The notes under the pieces are model-generated. The model saw only the letters and a list, made by a program, of their open reading frames with translations, ran no database searches and was not told where the DNA came from. DNA of 64,000 bases, from NCBI RefSeq assembly GCF_000170895.1, contig NZ_ABCS01000033.1, forward strand, positions 1-64,000, in the 5' to 3' direction. This DNA is from Plesiocystis pacifica SIR-1 (lineage in GTDB: Bacteria; Myxococcota_A; Polyangia; Nannocystales; Nannocystaceae). The position numbers were made by a program, and so were the translations under genes. Positions 1-9,153 of the stretch are shown piece by piece. Every line of letters begins with the position of its first letter. Position 1 is the stretch's first letter.

Positions 1-116
1 GACCCTCCCGGCCCGTGCCCGCTGTCTGTCGAAGCCCAGCTCCCTGCCAACCAGTACGAAGCCGGATCACAGCCGACACCTTGTGCGAGCCCCTCCTTTC
101 CGCAAAGCTCGAACCC

Positions 117-2081
117 ATGCCCTGGCAGCGACGCTCAAAACTCCTGTGCGCTTCGCTCGTCGCCCTCGGCATCGGCGCCACGGTAGCCAGCGCCGACGGC
201 TGCAAAGCCCCGGAGGACCCCCCCTACGTCGAGCAGCGCGAACCCTGCTCCGACCACAACCCCCTGCGCAACGTCTACTTCGGCGACCTCCACGTCCACA
301 CCAGCTACTCCTTCGACGCCTACAACAACGACGTCCGCGTCGACCCCTTCGGCGCCTACGCCTACGCCCGCGGCCAGACCGTCCAGCTCCCCGACGCCGC
401 CGGCATCGGCGTACGCGAGGCGACCATCGACCGCCCCCTCGACTTCGCCGCCGTCACCGATCACGGCGAGTACCTCGGCGAGGTCGCGGCCTGCGTCGAC
501 CCGGACTCCCCGGCCTACGACACCGAGCTGTGCGCTGGTCTGCGCGCGGGCGACCCCGCCGTGATGGCCCAGTGGGGCCTCGAGCTCGGCGCCTCCAACC
601 CCGTCCGCTCGCCGATCATCTGCGATCTGGTCGACTGCGGCGGCTACCTCGGCGACGCCTGGGCGCGGACCCAGGCCGCCGCCGAGGAGGCCTACGATCG
701 CAGCGCCTCGTGCTCGTTCACCAGCTTCGTCGCCTACGAGTGGTCCGGCGCCACCAAGCTGTCCAACCTCCACCGCAACGTCATCTTCCGCAGCGAGGTC
801 GTGCCCTCGGTCCCCGCCACGCACTTCGAGGACCCGACCAGCTGGGAGCTGTGGCGCTCGCTCAAGTCGGGCTGCATCGACGCCGGCGGCTCGCTCAACG
901 GCTGCGACGTCCTGGCCATCCCGCACAACACCAACTGGTCCAACGGCAACATGTTCATCGCCGAGTACCCCGAGGACCCGGCGATCAGCGGCGGCGACAC
1001 CCAACTCGAGCTCGCCAAGCTGCGCGCCGAGCTCGAGCCGATCATGGAGGTCTACCAGCACAAGGGCGACAGCGAGTGCATGAACGGGGTCTCGGGCATC
1101 CTCGGCGAGCCCGACGAGCTGTGCGAATTCGAAAAGCTTCGCCAGGGCGAGTTCGAGGACTGCGGCGACGGGACGGGCATGCAGGGCATGGTCAACGGCG
1201 GCTGCGTCTCGCGCCTGGACTTCGCCCGGGGCATCTTGCTCGAGGGCCTGAGCGAGCAGGCGCGGCTGGGCGTCAACCCCTACAAGCTCGGGCTCATGGC
1301 CAGCACGGACACCCACAACGGCACCCCGGGGGCCGTCGACGAGGCCGCCTACCTCGGGCACTTCGGCTCGGCCGAGGGCGACGCGAACTTGCGCCTGACG
1401 GGCGCTGTCCCGGGCGGGCCGATGGACTCGCCGGGCGGCTTGATCGCGGTCTGGGCCGAGGAGAACAGCCGCGGGGCGATCTTCGACGCCATGCGCCGGC
1501 GCGAGACCTACGGGACCTCCGGCCCGCGCATGGCGGTGCGCTTGTTCGGCGGCTGGGGCTACGCCGAGGACGCCTGCGCCAGCCCTTCGCTCGTCGAGCA
1601 GGGCTACGCCGAGGGCGTGCCCATGGGCGGGGACTTGCCCGCGCGCGCCGAGGATGACGGCGACGCGCCGCGCTTCATGGTCCAAGCGTTCAAGGACGCC
1701 GGGACCGAGGCTAGCCCCGGCCACGACCTCGAGCGCGTGCAGATCATCAAGGGCTGGGTCGACGGCGAGGGCCAGCGCCACGTGCAGGTCTACGAGGTCG
1801 CCGGCGAGCCCGGGGACGCGAGCGTGGACCCGAGCACCTGCGAGACGTCCGGCTCTGGATCCGCCTCGCTGTGCAGCGTGTGGCAGGACCCGGACTTCGA
1901 GGCCTCGCAGTCGGCCTGGTACTACGCCCGCGTCGTCGAGGTCCCCACCTGCCGGTGGAGCACCCGCGACTGCAACGCGCTGGCCGCGGCCGGCGAGGAG
2001 CTGCCCAGCGCCTGCGAGGTCTACCCCGACGTCATCCAGGAGCGGGCGTGGACCAGCCCGATCTGGTACACGCCGGAGTGA
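117..2081 (+). CDS. DUF3604 family secreted protein
   Basis: A 654-residue protein of the DUF3604 family, a PHP-like metal-dependent hydrolase group of unknown substrate. The signature GDLHVHTSYSFD lies near residues 56-67, a second metal-type motif VTDHGEY near 113-119, and STDTHNG near 400, all as expected for the family. I chose the ATG at 117 because it is followed at once by a basic n-region and a hydrophobic segment (residues 5-25), a signal peptide; an upstream in-frame start at 15 would bury this behind an unlikely Arg/Pro/Cys-rich extension. A Cys follows the hydrophobic stretch (ADGC) but is a poor lipobox. It is followed by a SanA-like gene on the same strand after 74 bp. Export is inferred; the reaction is unknown. 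Confidence 0.85.
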   Translation: MPWQRRSKLLCASLVALGIGATVASADGCKAPEDPPYVEQREPCSDHNPLRNVYFGDLHVHTSYSFDAYNNDVRVDPFGAYAYARGQTVQLPDAAGIGVREATIDRPLDFAAVTDHGEYLGEVAACVDPDSPAYDTELCAGLRAGDPAVMAQWGLELGASNPVRSPIICDLVDCGGYLGDAWARTQAAAEEAYDRSASCSFTSFVAYEWSGATKLSNLHRNVIFRSEVVPSVPATHFEDPTSWELWRSLKSGCIDAGGSLNGCDVLAIPHNTNWSNGNMFIAEYPEDPAISGGDTQLELAKLRAELEPIMEVYQHKGDSECMNGVSGILGEPDELCEFEKLRQGEFEDCGDGTGMQGMVNGGCVSRLDFARGILLEGLSEQARLGVNPYKLGLMASTDTHNGTPGAVDEAAYLGHFGSAEGDANLRLTGAVPGGPMDSPGGLIAVWAEENSRGAIFDAMRRRETYGTSGPRMAVRLFGGWGYAEDACASPSLVEQGYAEGVPMGGDLPARAEDDGDAPRFMVQAFKDAGTEASPGHDLERVQIIKGWVDGEGQRHVQVYEVAGEPGDASVDPSTCETSGSGSASLCSVWQDPDFEASQSAWYYARVVEVPTCRWSTRDCNALAAAGEELPSACEVYPDVIQERAWTSPIWYTPE

Positions 2082-2155
2082 AGGGAGCGGTGGATGATCG
2101 CGGCGCCTTCGCGCGTAGACCTGGCGTGGGCCCTTCGAGGAGTCGGAGTCGGCGA

Positions 2156-2821
2156 ATGACGTGGATCCTGCTCGCGCTGGCGCTCCTCGCCCTGCTCGCC
2201 CTCCTCGTCGCTGGTGGCAGCCTGGGGATCTCGCGGCTCATGGTCACCCGCGCCGAGCCCAAGACCCACGCCCTCGACGACGCCCCCGCCCGCGAGGTGG
2301 TCCTGGTCCTCGGCGCCCGGGTCCACGGCGACCGCCCCTCGAACATGCTCGAAGATCGCCTCGCGGCCGCGCTCGAGCTCTACGAGTCCGGCCGGGCCCA
2401 AAAGCTGATCCTGTCCGGCGCCCACCACCGCGACGACTACGACGAGGTCACGGTGATGCGCCGCTGGCTCGAGGACCGGGGCGTGCCGCCGGACGACCTC
2501 TACCTCGACCACGCCGGGCTGCGCACCCTCGACAGCATGGTCCGCGCCCGGGAGGTGTTCGGGGTCGAGCGCCTCGCCGTGGTCAGCCAGGACTTCCACC
2601 TGCCGCGGGCGGTCTACCTGGGCGAGCAGGTCGGCATGGACACCATCGCCGTGGTCGCGCCCGCGGGCTACCGCTATGCGGAGAAGGTGCACCGCTACAA
2701 CGCCGCGCGCGAGCACCTGGCGCGGACCCGGGCGTGGCTGGACCTGCACCTGCTCGGGACCCCGCCGCGCCACGGCGGCCCGCCCATCGATCTGGGCGCC
2801 TCAGGCCGAGCGACGCACTAA
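2156..2821 (+). CDS. SanA/YdcF-like DUF218 membrane protein
   Basis: A 221-residue protein with an N-terminal membrane segment (residues 3-22, Leu/Ala-rich) and a DUF218 domain. Family landmarks are VVLVLGARV, the DxL segment SNMLEDRLAAALELY, LILSGAH, and the VSQDFHLPRA segment, matching the SanA branch (vancomycin-exclusion type) of DUF218 proteins that act on the envelope. A GGAG element about ten bases before the ATG supports the start. The stop overlaps by four bases the end of the Rieske gene on the other strand. The exact substrate is unknown for the family; an envelope-barrier or polysaccharide-related role is an inference from SanA/ElyC. Confidence 0.8.
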   Translation: MTWILLALALLALLALLVAGGSLGISRLMVTRAEPKTHALDDAPAREVVLVLGARVHGDRPSNMLEDRLAAALELYESGRAQKLILSGAHHRDDYDEVTVMRRWLEDRGVPPDDLYLDHAGLRTLDSMVRAREVFGVERLAVVSQDFHLPRAVYLGEQVGMDTIAVVAPAGYRYAEKVHRYNAAREHLARTRAWLDLHLLGTPPRHGGPPIDLGASGRATH

Positions 2822-3882
2822 CTCGCGCGTTCGTTGGGCTCGGGCACACGCAGCTGCACGGTCTGGCTGTCGCCGCTGCCCTCGGAGCTGGAGCTGGAAC
2901 TGGACCCGGACTCCTCGGGCTTGGCGTGGGCCTCCATGCGCCGCCGAACCTCCTTGCGGAACAGCGCGATGGGCAGGTCGGCCTGGACCAGCTTCTCGTC
3001 CCGGGCCCCGACGGTGCCGCCGGGCGGCTGGGTCTCGATGATGCGCTGGTCCTGCTTGAAGATCACGCGGTTGGCCGGGCGGAACACGCGGGCGATGAGC
3101 GCGGCCAGGCCGGGGACGCGCCCGCGCTTGACGTAGGTGCGCAGGTACATCCGGGTGTGGGTCTCGTCCACGGGGGCGAAGGCGATGACGCTGTAGTTGT
3201 TGGGCCCGCCCACGGCCATGATCCAGGTGTTCGGGAACATGTAGTGCAGGGGCGTGTGCGGGACGCCCTCGTCGTCCTCGTAGTGCGCGGGCCAGCAGCT
3301 GAGCAGGTCGCCGTCGAGCTCGGCGCGGACCTCGATGTCGGGGGGGAAGCCGGTGCCGATGGTGTTGTGGTGGGCGAAGGGCAGGTGGGCCCAGTCGAGC
3401 TGGTTCTCGACGTTGCGCATCCACCCGACCTGGGTCGTCTCGACGAGGGTGTCGTGCACGTAGCCCTCGTCGACGGCGGCGAAGGGGCCGGACCAGGGCA
3501 GCTCGGGGTAGTCCCCGGCGGCCCGCGGCTGACCCCACCACATCCACACCATGTCGTGGGCCTCGCGCAGCTCGAAGGCGGTGTTCGCCAGGTGGCGCGG
3601 GCGCTGGGCCTCGGGGCCGTTGCAGGGGACCTTGACGCAGTTGCCCTCGCCGTCCCAGCGAAAGCCGTGGAAGGGGCACTCGATCTGCCCGTCCTTGACG
3701 GCGCCGGCGGACAGGGAGGCCGAGCGGTGGGGGCAGCGATCGAGGACGGCGCGCAGCTTGCCCTCGGCGTCGCGCCACAGCACCAGGTCCAGGCCGAAGC
3801 GACGCAGGGCCACGGGCTCGCGGTGCGCACGACGGAGCTCGCGGCGGATGGCGATGACGTGCCAGGCTTCGGGGATGTACAT
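2818..3882 (-). CDS. Rieske non-haem iron oxygenase, alpha subunit type
   Basis: A 354-residue Rieske oxygenase. The [2Fe-2S] ligands are visible as C50-x-H52 and C69-x2-H72, and the mononuclear iron site as N160-x2-D163-x2-H166-x4-H171. Such enzymes insert oxygen into an aromatic or other hydrophobic substrate, receiving electrons from a separate reductase; no reductase or ferredoxin gene is nearby. The ATG at 3882 is chosen because MYIPEAWHVIA is the normal beginning of this fold and a GGAG sits upstream; a longer in-frame start adds an Arg-rich stretch. The C-terminus carries an odd run of about eight serines plus acidic residues that is not part of the fold. Substrate cannot be predicted. 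Confidence 0.88.
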   Translation of the reverse strand: MYIPEAWHVIAIRRELRRAHREPVALRRFGLDLVLWRDAEGKLRAVLDRCPHRSASLSAGAVKDGQIECPFHGFRWDGEGNCVKVPCNGPEAQRPRHLANTAFELREAHDMVWMWWGQPRAAGDYPELPWSGPFAAVDEGYVHDTLVETTQVGWMRNVENQLDWAHLPFAHHNTIGTGFPPDIEVRAELDGDLLSCWPAHYEDDEGVPHTPLHYMFPNTWIMAVGGPNNYSVIAFAPVDETHTRMYLRTYVKRGRVPGLAALIARVFRPANRVIFKQDQRIIETQPPGGTVGARDEKLVQADLPIALFRKEVRRRMEAHAKPEESGSSSSSSSEGSGDSQTVQLRVPEPNERAS

Positions 3883-4047
3883 GGCGGGTCGACTCCGAAA
3901 GCGGCGGCTGGGTCGCCACCTGTCGAACGATGATGGGCCCACGGGCCGCGTCGTGTCGATGATCGGGTGAACGGCGGCGCCTTGGCCAGCCTCTCGACCC
4001 GAGTGCTTTTCGGTGTAGCTGGCGCGGCGTGCGGATGACGGGTTGCT

Positions 4048-7000
4048 TTATTCGCAGGCCACCGCGCGGAGCACCGGGAAGTCGTCGCCGAGGACGAAAC
4101 CGAGCAGGGTCTGGGCCGCGCTCGACCGGTTGATGCGCTGCTTGAGGGTGCCGCCGGCCACGCCGTCGAGGATGCAGGCCGCGCTGAGCACCCCGCCGAT
4201 GTCGCCAGACAGCACCGCGGCCAGGCGCAGGTCCGAGGCGAGCACGGAGCGGGCCGTGGCCGAGGGCGCGAACTCGTAGCCCGACAGGCTCTCGCAGCTG
4301 CGCTCGAGGGCCTTGCGGTTGCGCCGGCTCAGGTGCTTGCCGAGGTGGTTGCTGACCTCCTCGAGGCGGCGCGGGTCGGGGTCGGCCGTGATCGCGTTGA
4401 ACACCCGCACGGTCTCGAAGGTGGTCGCGATGAGCAGGTCGAGGTCGACGGCCGGGAGCGCGCGGACCAGGGCGCCCTGCCACGCGCGCCGGGCCAGGGC
4501 GACGGCCGCGAGCCCGCGCCAGGTCTGGAGGTCGCCCTGCATCCACAAGTTGGTGCCGATGCGCAGGGTCGGCGGGCTGCCGGGCAGCATCACGCAGGCG
4601 TTGTGGGAGGACGCGCCGGTCAGCGTGGGCGCGGAGCTGCCGATGACCTCGGACCAGTTCTCCAGCAGCAGCTCGAAGCTGTTGGGGTTGGCGCTGGCCG
4701 GGATCGGCTGGGTGTCGTCGGGCGACAGCACGCTGAAGTCGGAGGCCATGCGCAGCAGCGCCGGCTCGACGGCGATGAGCAGCTCCTGGATGTCCTGGAG
4801 CTCGGCGGGGGAGCGCAGCCGCTCGCGGTGCAGGGGCTCGTCGAGGAGCTTGGCCAGGCCCATGGGCGTGGCGGCGCGCAGGTGCTCCCGCGGCGCCTTG
4901 GCCTTGCCCGGATCGATGGCGTAGGCGACGGCCTCGGCCGTGGCCGCGACCAGGGGCTGGTGCTGGTGGCTGATCTCGGTGAGCAGGTGGAGGTCGCGGA
5001 GCGAGAGCGCGGAGCGGGCGATCTTGGCGACCATGGCCGCGCGGATCGCCGGCAGGTACTCGACCACGCGCTCGGACTGGCCGTTGCGCTCGAGCAGGTG
5101 CATCAGCAAGGACACGCTCTCGCGGTGCCCGGGGTTGAGGCGGATGGCCCGCTCGGCGGCGCTGAGGGCCTGGGTCTGGTGGGCCTCGCTCGTCGACAGC
5201 AGGCGAGCCTGACGCAGCTGGGTGTCGTGGAGCTTCTTGCGGTCGCGCTCCCGGGAGATGAGCCGCTCGAGCAGGACCGCGGCCTCGATGGCCTGGCCGT
5301 CGCGCTCGAGCAGCTCGGCCATCAAGCTGATCGCCCGGGCGTCGCCGGGCCGGGCCTCGAGCACGACGCGGGCGTGGCCGAGGGCGCGGTCGAGGGTCGC
5401 AGGATCGCTGCCCAGGGAGGTGGCGATGCCCATGCGCAGGTCGACGGCCGAGGGCTCGCCGGGCTCGTAGAGCTCGAGCAGGCGCTCGGTGGTCTCGGCG
5501 GCCTCGCGGTCGCGGCCGAGCTGGCGGTGGCAGCGGACGAGCTCGTGCAGGGCCTGCTTGCCCTGGGGCTTGGCCTCGACCGCGGCCTCGAGGTAGCGGA
5601 CCGCGTGCTCGAGCTCGCGGCTGTGCTCGGCGAGGAGCAGGGCGAGATCGTAGCGCGTGTCGGGCTGGCGCACGCGGGGGAAGACCGAGGTCAGCAGGTT
5701 GAGGGCGGGGGCCGGGTCGCCGAGCTGGTTGGCGAGGCCGCGGGCGAGGCCGAGGGCGTCGCGGTGGCTGGGGTCGCGGTCGAGGATGCCGGTGAGGATC
5801 TCGAGGGCCGTGGCCGCCTCGCGGGGATCGCCAGAGGTGCCGGCCCGGACCGCGGCGTCGCGGGCCTCGGCCATGAGGTTGTGGAGCGAGACCGTGGCCG
5901 CGGCCGCGCTCACGGCCGGGGTCGCGACGGCGCCCTTGCGCAGGTGCTCGAGGCGCTCGCGGCCGAGCTTGGCCGGGAGCAGGCCGGGCATGGCCTTGAG
6001 CGCGGCCGAGTAGGCGCGGCGGGCCTGGTCGACGGCGCCCGCGTGCTCGAGCAGCTCGGCGCTCTCGAGGTAGAAGATGGCCCGCTCGGCGTCGGACTGG
6101 GCGCGCACGGCCCGGGCGCTGACGGCCTCCATGGCCTGCAGGGGCGGGTTGGGCTCGCTCAGCAGGCGCTCGAGGTGGCGCACGGCGTAGGGGTTGCCCG
6201 GGTCGGCGTGGAGGGCCTCGAGGATCGCGGTCGCGGCCAGCTGGCGGTCCTCGCTGATGCGCTCGGCCGACAGGGCCTCCTCGCCGCTGCGGGCCTGGTT
6301 CTCCGAGAGCAGCAGCTCGGCCGCCTCGACCAGCAAGGTGGCGCGGAAGTGGGGGTCCGTGCTCGAGCGCGCGGCCTGCAGGTAGAGCGAGGGCAGGGTC
6401 TGGCGGTCGTCGAGATAGCGCAGCAGGGTCTCGAACTCGCGGCGCAAGATCGGATCCGTGGGCGCGAGCTGGAGGGCGCGCTCGTAGCTGCGCCGGGCCT
6501 CGCTAGCGGTCTCGCTGCCGCCGCGCAGCTTGACCCCGGGCCGGGTCGCCTGCAGGCGGGCGAGCTGGGTGAGCAGGGCGACCTTGGTGCTGCCCTCGGA
6601 CTCCTCGGCGAGGGCCTCGACCAAGCGCACGAGGTTGCCGTGGTCGTGGTGGGCGACGAGCAAGCGCCGCGGTCGCTCGGCGCCCAGGCCGTGGTCGGGC
6701 TGGGCGCCCAGGGCCGCGCGGTAGTGCTGCAAGGCCGCGTCGAAGCGCCGGCTCGACTCCTCGAGGTCGCGGGCCATGGCGGCCTGGCGGGCGAGGGCCT
6801 CGGCGAGCAGGCCCAGGCGGTAGTGGTGGTCGGCCAGCAGCGGGACCGGGGCCGGGAGGTCCTGGGCGCGCAGCAGGTCGTAGGCCTCCTCGATGCGGTT
6901 GTTGACCGTGAGCAGCTGGAGCAGCAGCTCGCGCGCCGGGTGCAGGTCGGGGTTGGCCTCGTAGGCCCGGCGCAGGTACTCGATGGCGCGGTCGTGGTCC

Positions 7001-9153
7001 TGGAGCTCGTCCAGGCACACGCGCGCGGCCTTGAGCGCGAGCACGGCCGGGTCGGTGACCGTGTCGACGCTGGGCTCGTGCAGCCCGAGCAGGGCCTCGA
7101 GGTCGCCGTTGTCCCGGTACAGGCGGGCCAGGGCGCGCAGGGCCGGGGTGTAGCCGGGGGTCAGGCGCAGGGCGTGCTCGTAGGCCTCGCGGGCCGAGTC
7201 GCGGCGCTTGAGCTGGAGCTCGAGGGTCTCGCCGAGCTCGACCAGCACGGCCGTGCGCGAGACGTCGTCGTCGAGGCGCTCGACGAGGTGCTGCAAGGTC
7301 GTGACCAGCACCGGGGTGCGGTTCTCGGCCCGGCACAGCGCGGCGAGCTGGAACAGCGAGAGCAAGTCATCGGGGTCGATGCGCGTGATCTCTTCGAGGG
7401 TCGCGATGGCCAGGTCGACGTCCTCGAGCTCGCGCTGGGCCATGGACGCGACCCGGCGCAGGGAGGCGAGGCGCTCGGGCCCGTCCTGGGTCTCGTCGGC
7501 CTGGCGCTGGAGGGTGGCGACCGCTTGGGGCCAGCGGCGCATCTTCTCGTAGACCCGGCCCAGGGCGCGCAGGCACTTGGGGTTGTCCGGGTCCTCGGCG
7601 ACGGCGAGCTCGTAGATCTCGGCGGCCCGGGGCAGGTCCTGGCGCAGCTCCTCGTGGACCTGGCCCAGGCGCAGCAAGATCGCGGCGCGGCCCGGGCCGG
7701 CGGACACGGTCCGCGCCCACTCGTCGAGGTGCACGACCAGCCCGGCGATGTCGCCGGTGTACTCGAGCAGCTCGTCGAGGGCCTGGCGGACCCAGCGGTG
7801 CTCGGGCAGGTGGACCAGGCAAAAGCGCAGGTCCGACTCGAGGGCGCGGACGAGCTCGCGGCGGTCCTCGGACAGCTTGGGCAGGCCCGTGACCGTGTCC
7901 TCCGGGTCCGGGCTCTCGTCGACCATGCGGCGCAGGGTCTCGCGCCGGGTCCGGGCCATCTGCTCGCGGACCAGGGCCTGCTCCCGCGGGGCGTCGAGGG
8001 TCCGGGCCACGCGGTCGAGGACGTGGAGGTTGGCGGGCAGGCCGTCGGCGTCGCCCGAGGCCACGCGCTGCTCGATGTAGAGGGCGACCTCGGACAAGGG
8101 CGCGAGCATGTCCGAGCCGTCGGCCATCCGCGGCTCGCGGGCGGCGAGCTCGCGGACCAGGCGATCGACGGGCTCGCGGGACTCGGCCAGGGTCAGGAAG
8201 GCCAGGTGCAGGGCCGTGCTCGTCGACAGCGGGTCCTCGGCGACGTCGGCGAGGTGGCGGTAGAGCTTGCCCAGGCGCGCCGGGTCGCTGGTCCCCGCGA
8301 CCAGGCGGATCAACCGGCGCAGGGCGGTCTCCTCGCGCGGATCGGTGTCGTGGGCCTGCTGGACCAGGGCGATGCGCTCGTCGGGGTCCTCGCTCAGGTC
8401 GGTGAGCTCGAGCAGCAGGTAGAGGCGCTCGCGGCTGCTGGTGCAGGTCTCGAGGCGGCGCTCGACGAGGGCCCGGGCGGGCTCGCGCTGGCCGCTGATG
8501 GTCGCCGCGTCGGCGGCCAGCATCATCGCCTCGGGGTGGTCGGGGACGATGCGCAGGGCCTCGCTGTAGGCGTCGAGGGCCCTCCGGCGGTTGCCCATGG
8601 ACTCTTCGCATAGCAGCCCGAACTCGACCCAGGCCGCGGCCCGCTCTTCGGCGTCGAGGCCCGCGTCGAGGCCCATCTTCTCGAGCCGGGCGAGCTCCTC
8701 GGCCACGGAGTCCGCGGCCGGGCGCAGCTCGAGCAGGGTCTGGGCCATGGGGCTGCCGCTGTCGCGCAGCAGCAGCTGGCCCTCCTCCCGGCGACCGAGG
8801 CGATCGACGAGGATGCGCCCGGCCTCGGCCATCAGCGTGCTGCGCACGACGATGTCCTGGGCCTGGCGGCTCTCCTCGGCGAACTCTTCGGCCAGGGTCT
8901 GCCAGGCGTCGGCGTTGCCCGAGGGCATGGCCGTGGACAGCAAGCTCGAGTGCAGGCCCGAGTGCACGCCCCACAGCAGCGAGGGGCTGTCGACGAGGGT
9001 GGGGGGGACCTGCTCGCCGCCCTCGCCCCGCTCGACCTGATCGAGCAGGTCGGACAGGTCCAGGGCGCCGGTGGAGTCGTCGAGGATCACGTTGGGCGAG
9101 CCCGTCGTGAACAGCTCCTTGCGCAGCTCGAGGTCTTCGCGTCGGCGACTCAC
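4048..9153 (-). CDS. giant TPR-repeat protein with unique C-terminal domain
   Basis: A 1701-residue soluble protein made almost wholly of helical TPR-like repeats (for example LGRVYEKMRRWPQAVATLQR and repeated A-x-x-Y-x-x-A-L motifs) from about residue 90 to 1400, with no signal peptide or membrane segment. The last 280 or so residues form a non-TPR domain ending in LLGFVLGDDFPVLRAV. That ending resembles the end of the gene just upstream (LLGYLLSDDHLGLRRAL), so the two are diverged paralogues. The GTG start overlaps the upstream stop as GTGA, so the pair is translationally coupled. No enzymatic motif is seen; a scaffold role is inferred from TPR solenoids. A 1.4-kb-codon open frame on the other strand is a GC-bias artefact. 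Confidence 0.85.
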   Translation of the reverse strand: MSRRREDLELRKELFTTGSPNVILDDSTGALDLSDLLDQVERGEGGEQVPPTLVDSPSLLWGVHSGLHSSLLSTAMPSGNADAWQTLAEEFAEESRQAQDIVVRSTLMAEAGRILVDRLGRREEGQLLLRDSGSPMAQTLLELRPAADSVAEELARLEKMGLDAGLDAEERAAAWVEFGLLCEESMGNRRRALDAYSEALRIVPDHPEAMMLAADAATISGQREPARALVERRLETCTSSRERLYLLLELTDLSEDPDERIALVQQAHDTDPREETALRRLIRLVAGTSDPARLGKLYRHLADVAEDPLSTSTALHLAFLTLAESREPVDRLVRELAAREPRMADGSDMLAPLSEVALYIEQRVASGDADGLPANLHVLDRVARTLDAPREQALVREQMARTRRETLRRMVDESPDPEDTVTGLPKLSEDRRELVRALESDLRFCLVHLPEHRWVRQALDELLEYTGDIAGLVVHLDEWARTVSAGPGRAAILLRLGQVHEELRQDLPRAAEIYELAVAEDPDNPKCLRALGRVYEKMRRWPQAVATLQRQADETQDGPERLASLRRVASMAQRELEDVDLAIATLEEITRIDPDDLLSLFQLAALCRAENRTPVLVTTLQHLVERLDDDVSRTAVLVELGETLELQLKRRDSAREAYEHALRLTPGYTPALRALARLYRDNGDLEALLGLHEPSVDTVTDPAVLALKAARVCLDELQDHDRAIEYLRRAYEANPDLHPARELLLQLLTVNNRIEEAYDLLRAQDLPAPVPLLADHHYRLGLLAEALARQAAMARDLEESSRRFDAALQHYRAALGAQPDHGLGAERPRRLLVAHHDHGNLVRLVEALAEESEGSTKVALLTQLARLQATRPGVKLRGGSETASEARRSYERALQLAPTDPILRREFETLLRYLDDRQTLPSLYLQAARSSTDPHFRATLLVEAAELLLSENQARSGEEALSAERISEDRQLAATAILEALHADPGNPYAVRHLERLLSEPNPPLQAMEAVSARAVRAQSDAERAIFYLESAELLEHAGAVDQARRAYSAALKAMPGLLPAKLGRERLEHLRKGAVATPAVSAAAATVSLHNLMAEARDAAVRAGTSGDPREAATALEILTGILDRDPSHRDALGLARGLANQLGDPAPALNLLTSVFPRVRQPDTRYDLALLLAEHSRELEHAVRYLEAAVEAKPQGKQALHELVRCHRQLGRDREAAETTERLLELYEPGEPSAVDLRMGIATSLGSDPATLDRALGHARVVLEARPGDARAISLMAELLERDGQAIEAAVLLERLISRERDRKKLHDTQLRQARLLSTSEAHQTQALSAAERAIRLNPGHRESVSLLMHLLERNGQSERVVEYLPAIRAAMVAKIARSALSLRDLHLLTEISHQHQPLVAATAEAVAYAIDPGKAKAPREHLRAATPMGLAKLLDEPLHRERLRSPAELQDIQELLIAVEPALLRMASDFSVLSPDDTQPIPASANPNSFELLLENWSEVIGSSAPTLTGASSHNACVMLPGSPPTLRIGTNLWMQGDLQTWRGLAAVALARRAWQGALVRALPAVDLDLLIATTFETVRVFNAITADPDPRRLEEVSNHLGKHLSRRNRKALERSCESLSGYEFAPSATARSVLASDLRLAAVLSGDIGGVLSAACILDGVAGGTLKQRINRSSAAQTLLGFVLGDDFPVLRAVACE

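Noticed and set aside
4333-8613. Open frame of more than 1400 codons on the plus strand opposite the first giant TPR gene
   Set aside because: Composition is Leu/Gly/Val/Ala/Arg/Gln-rich without domains; it mirrors the GC3 bias of the minus-strand gene, which has clear TPR repeats.
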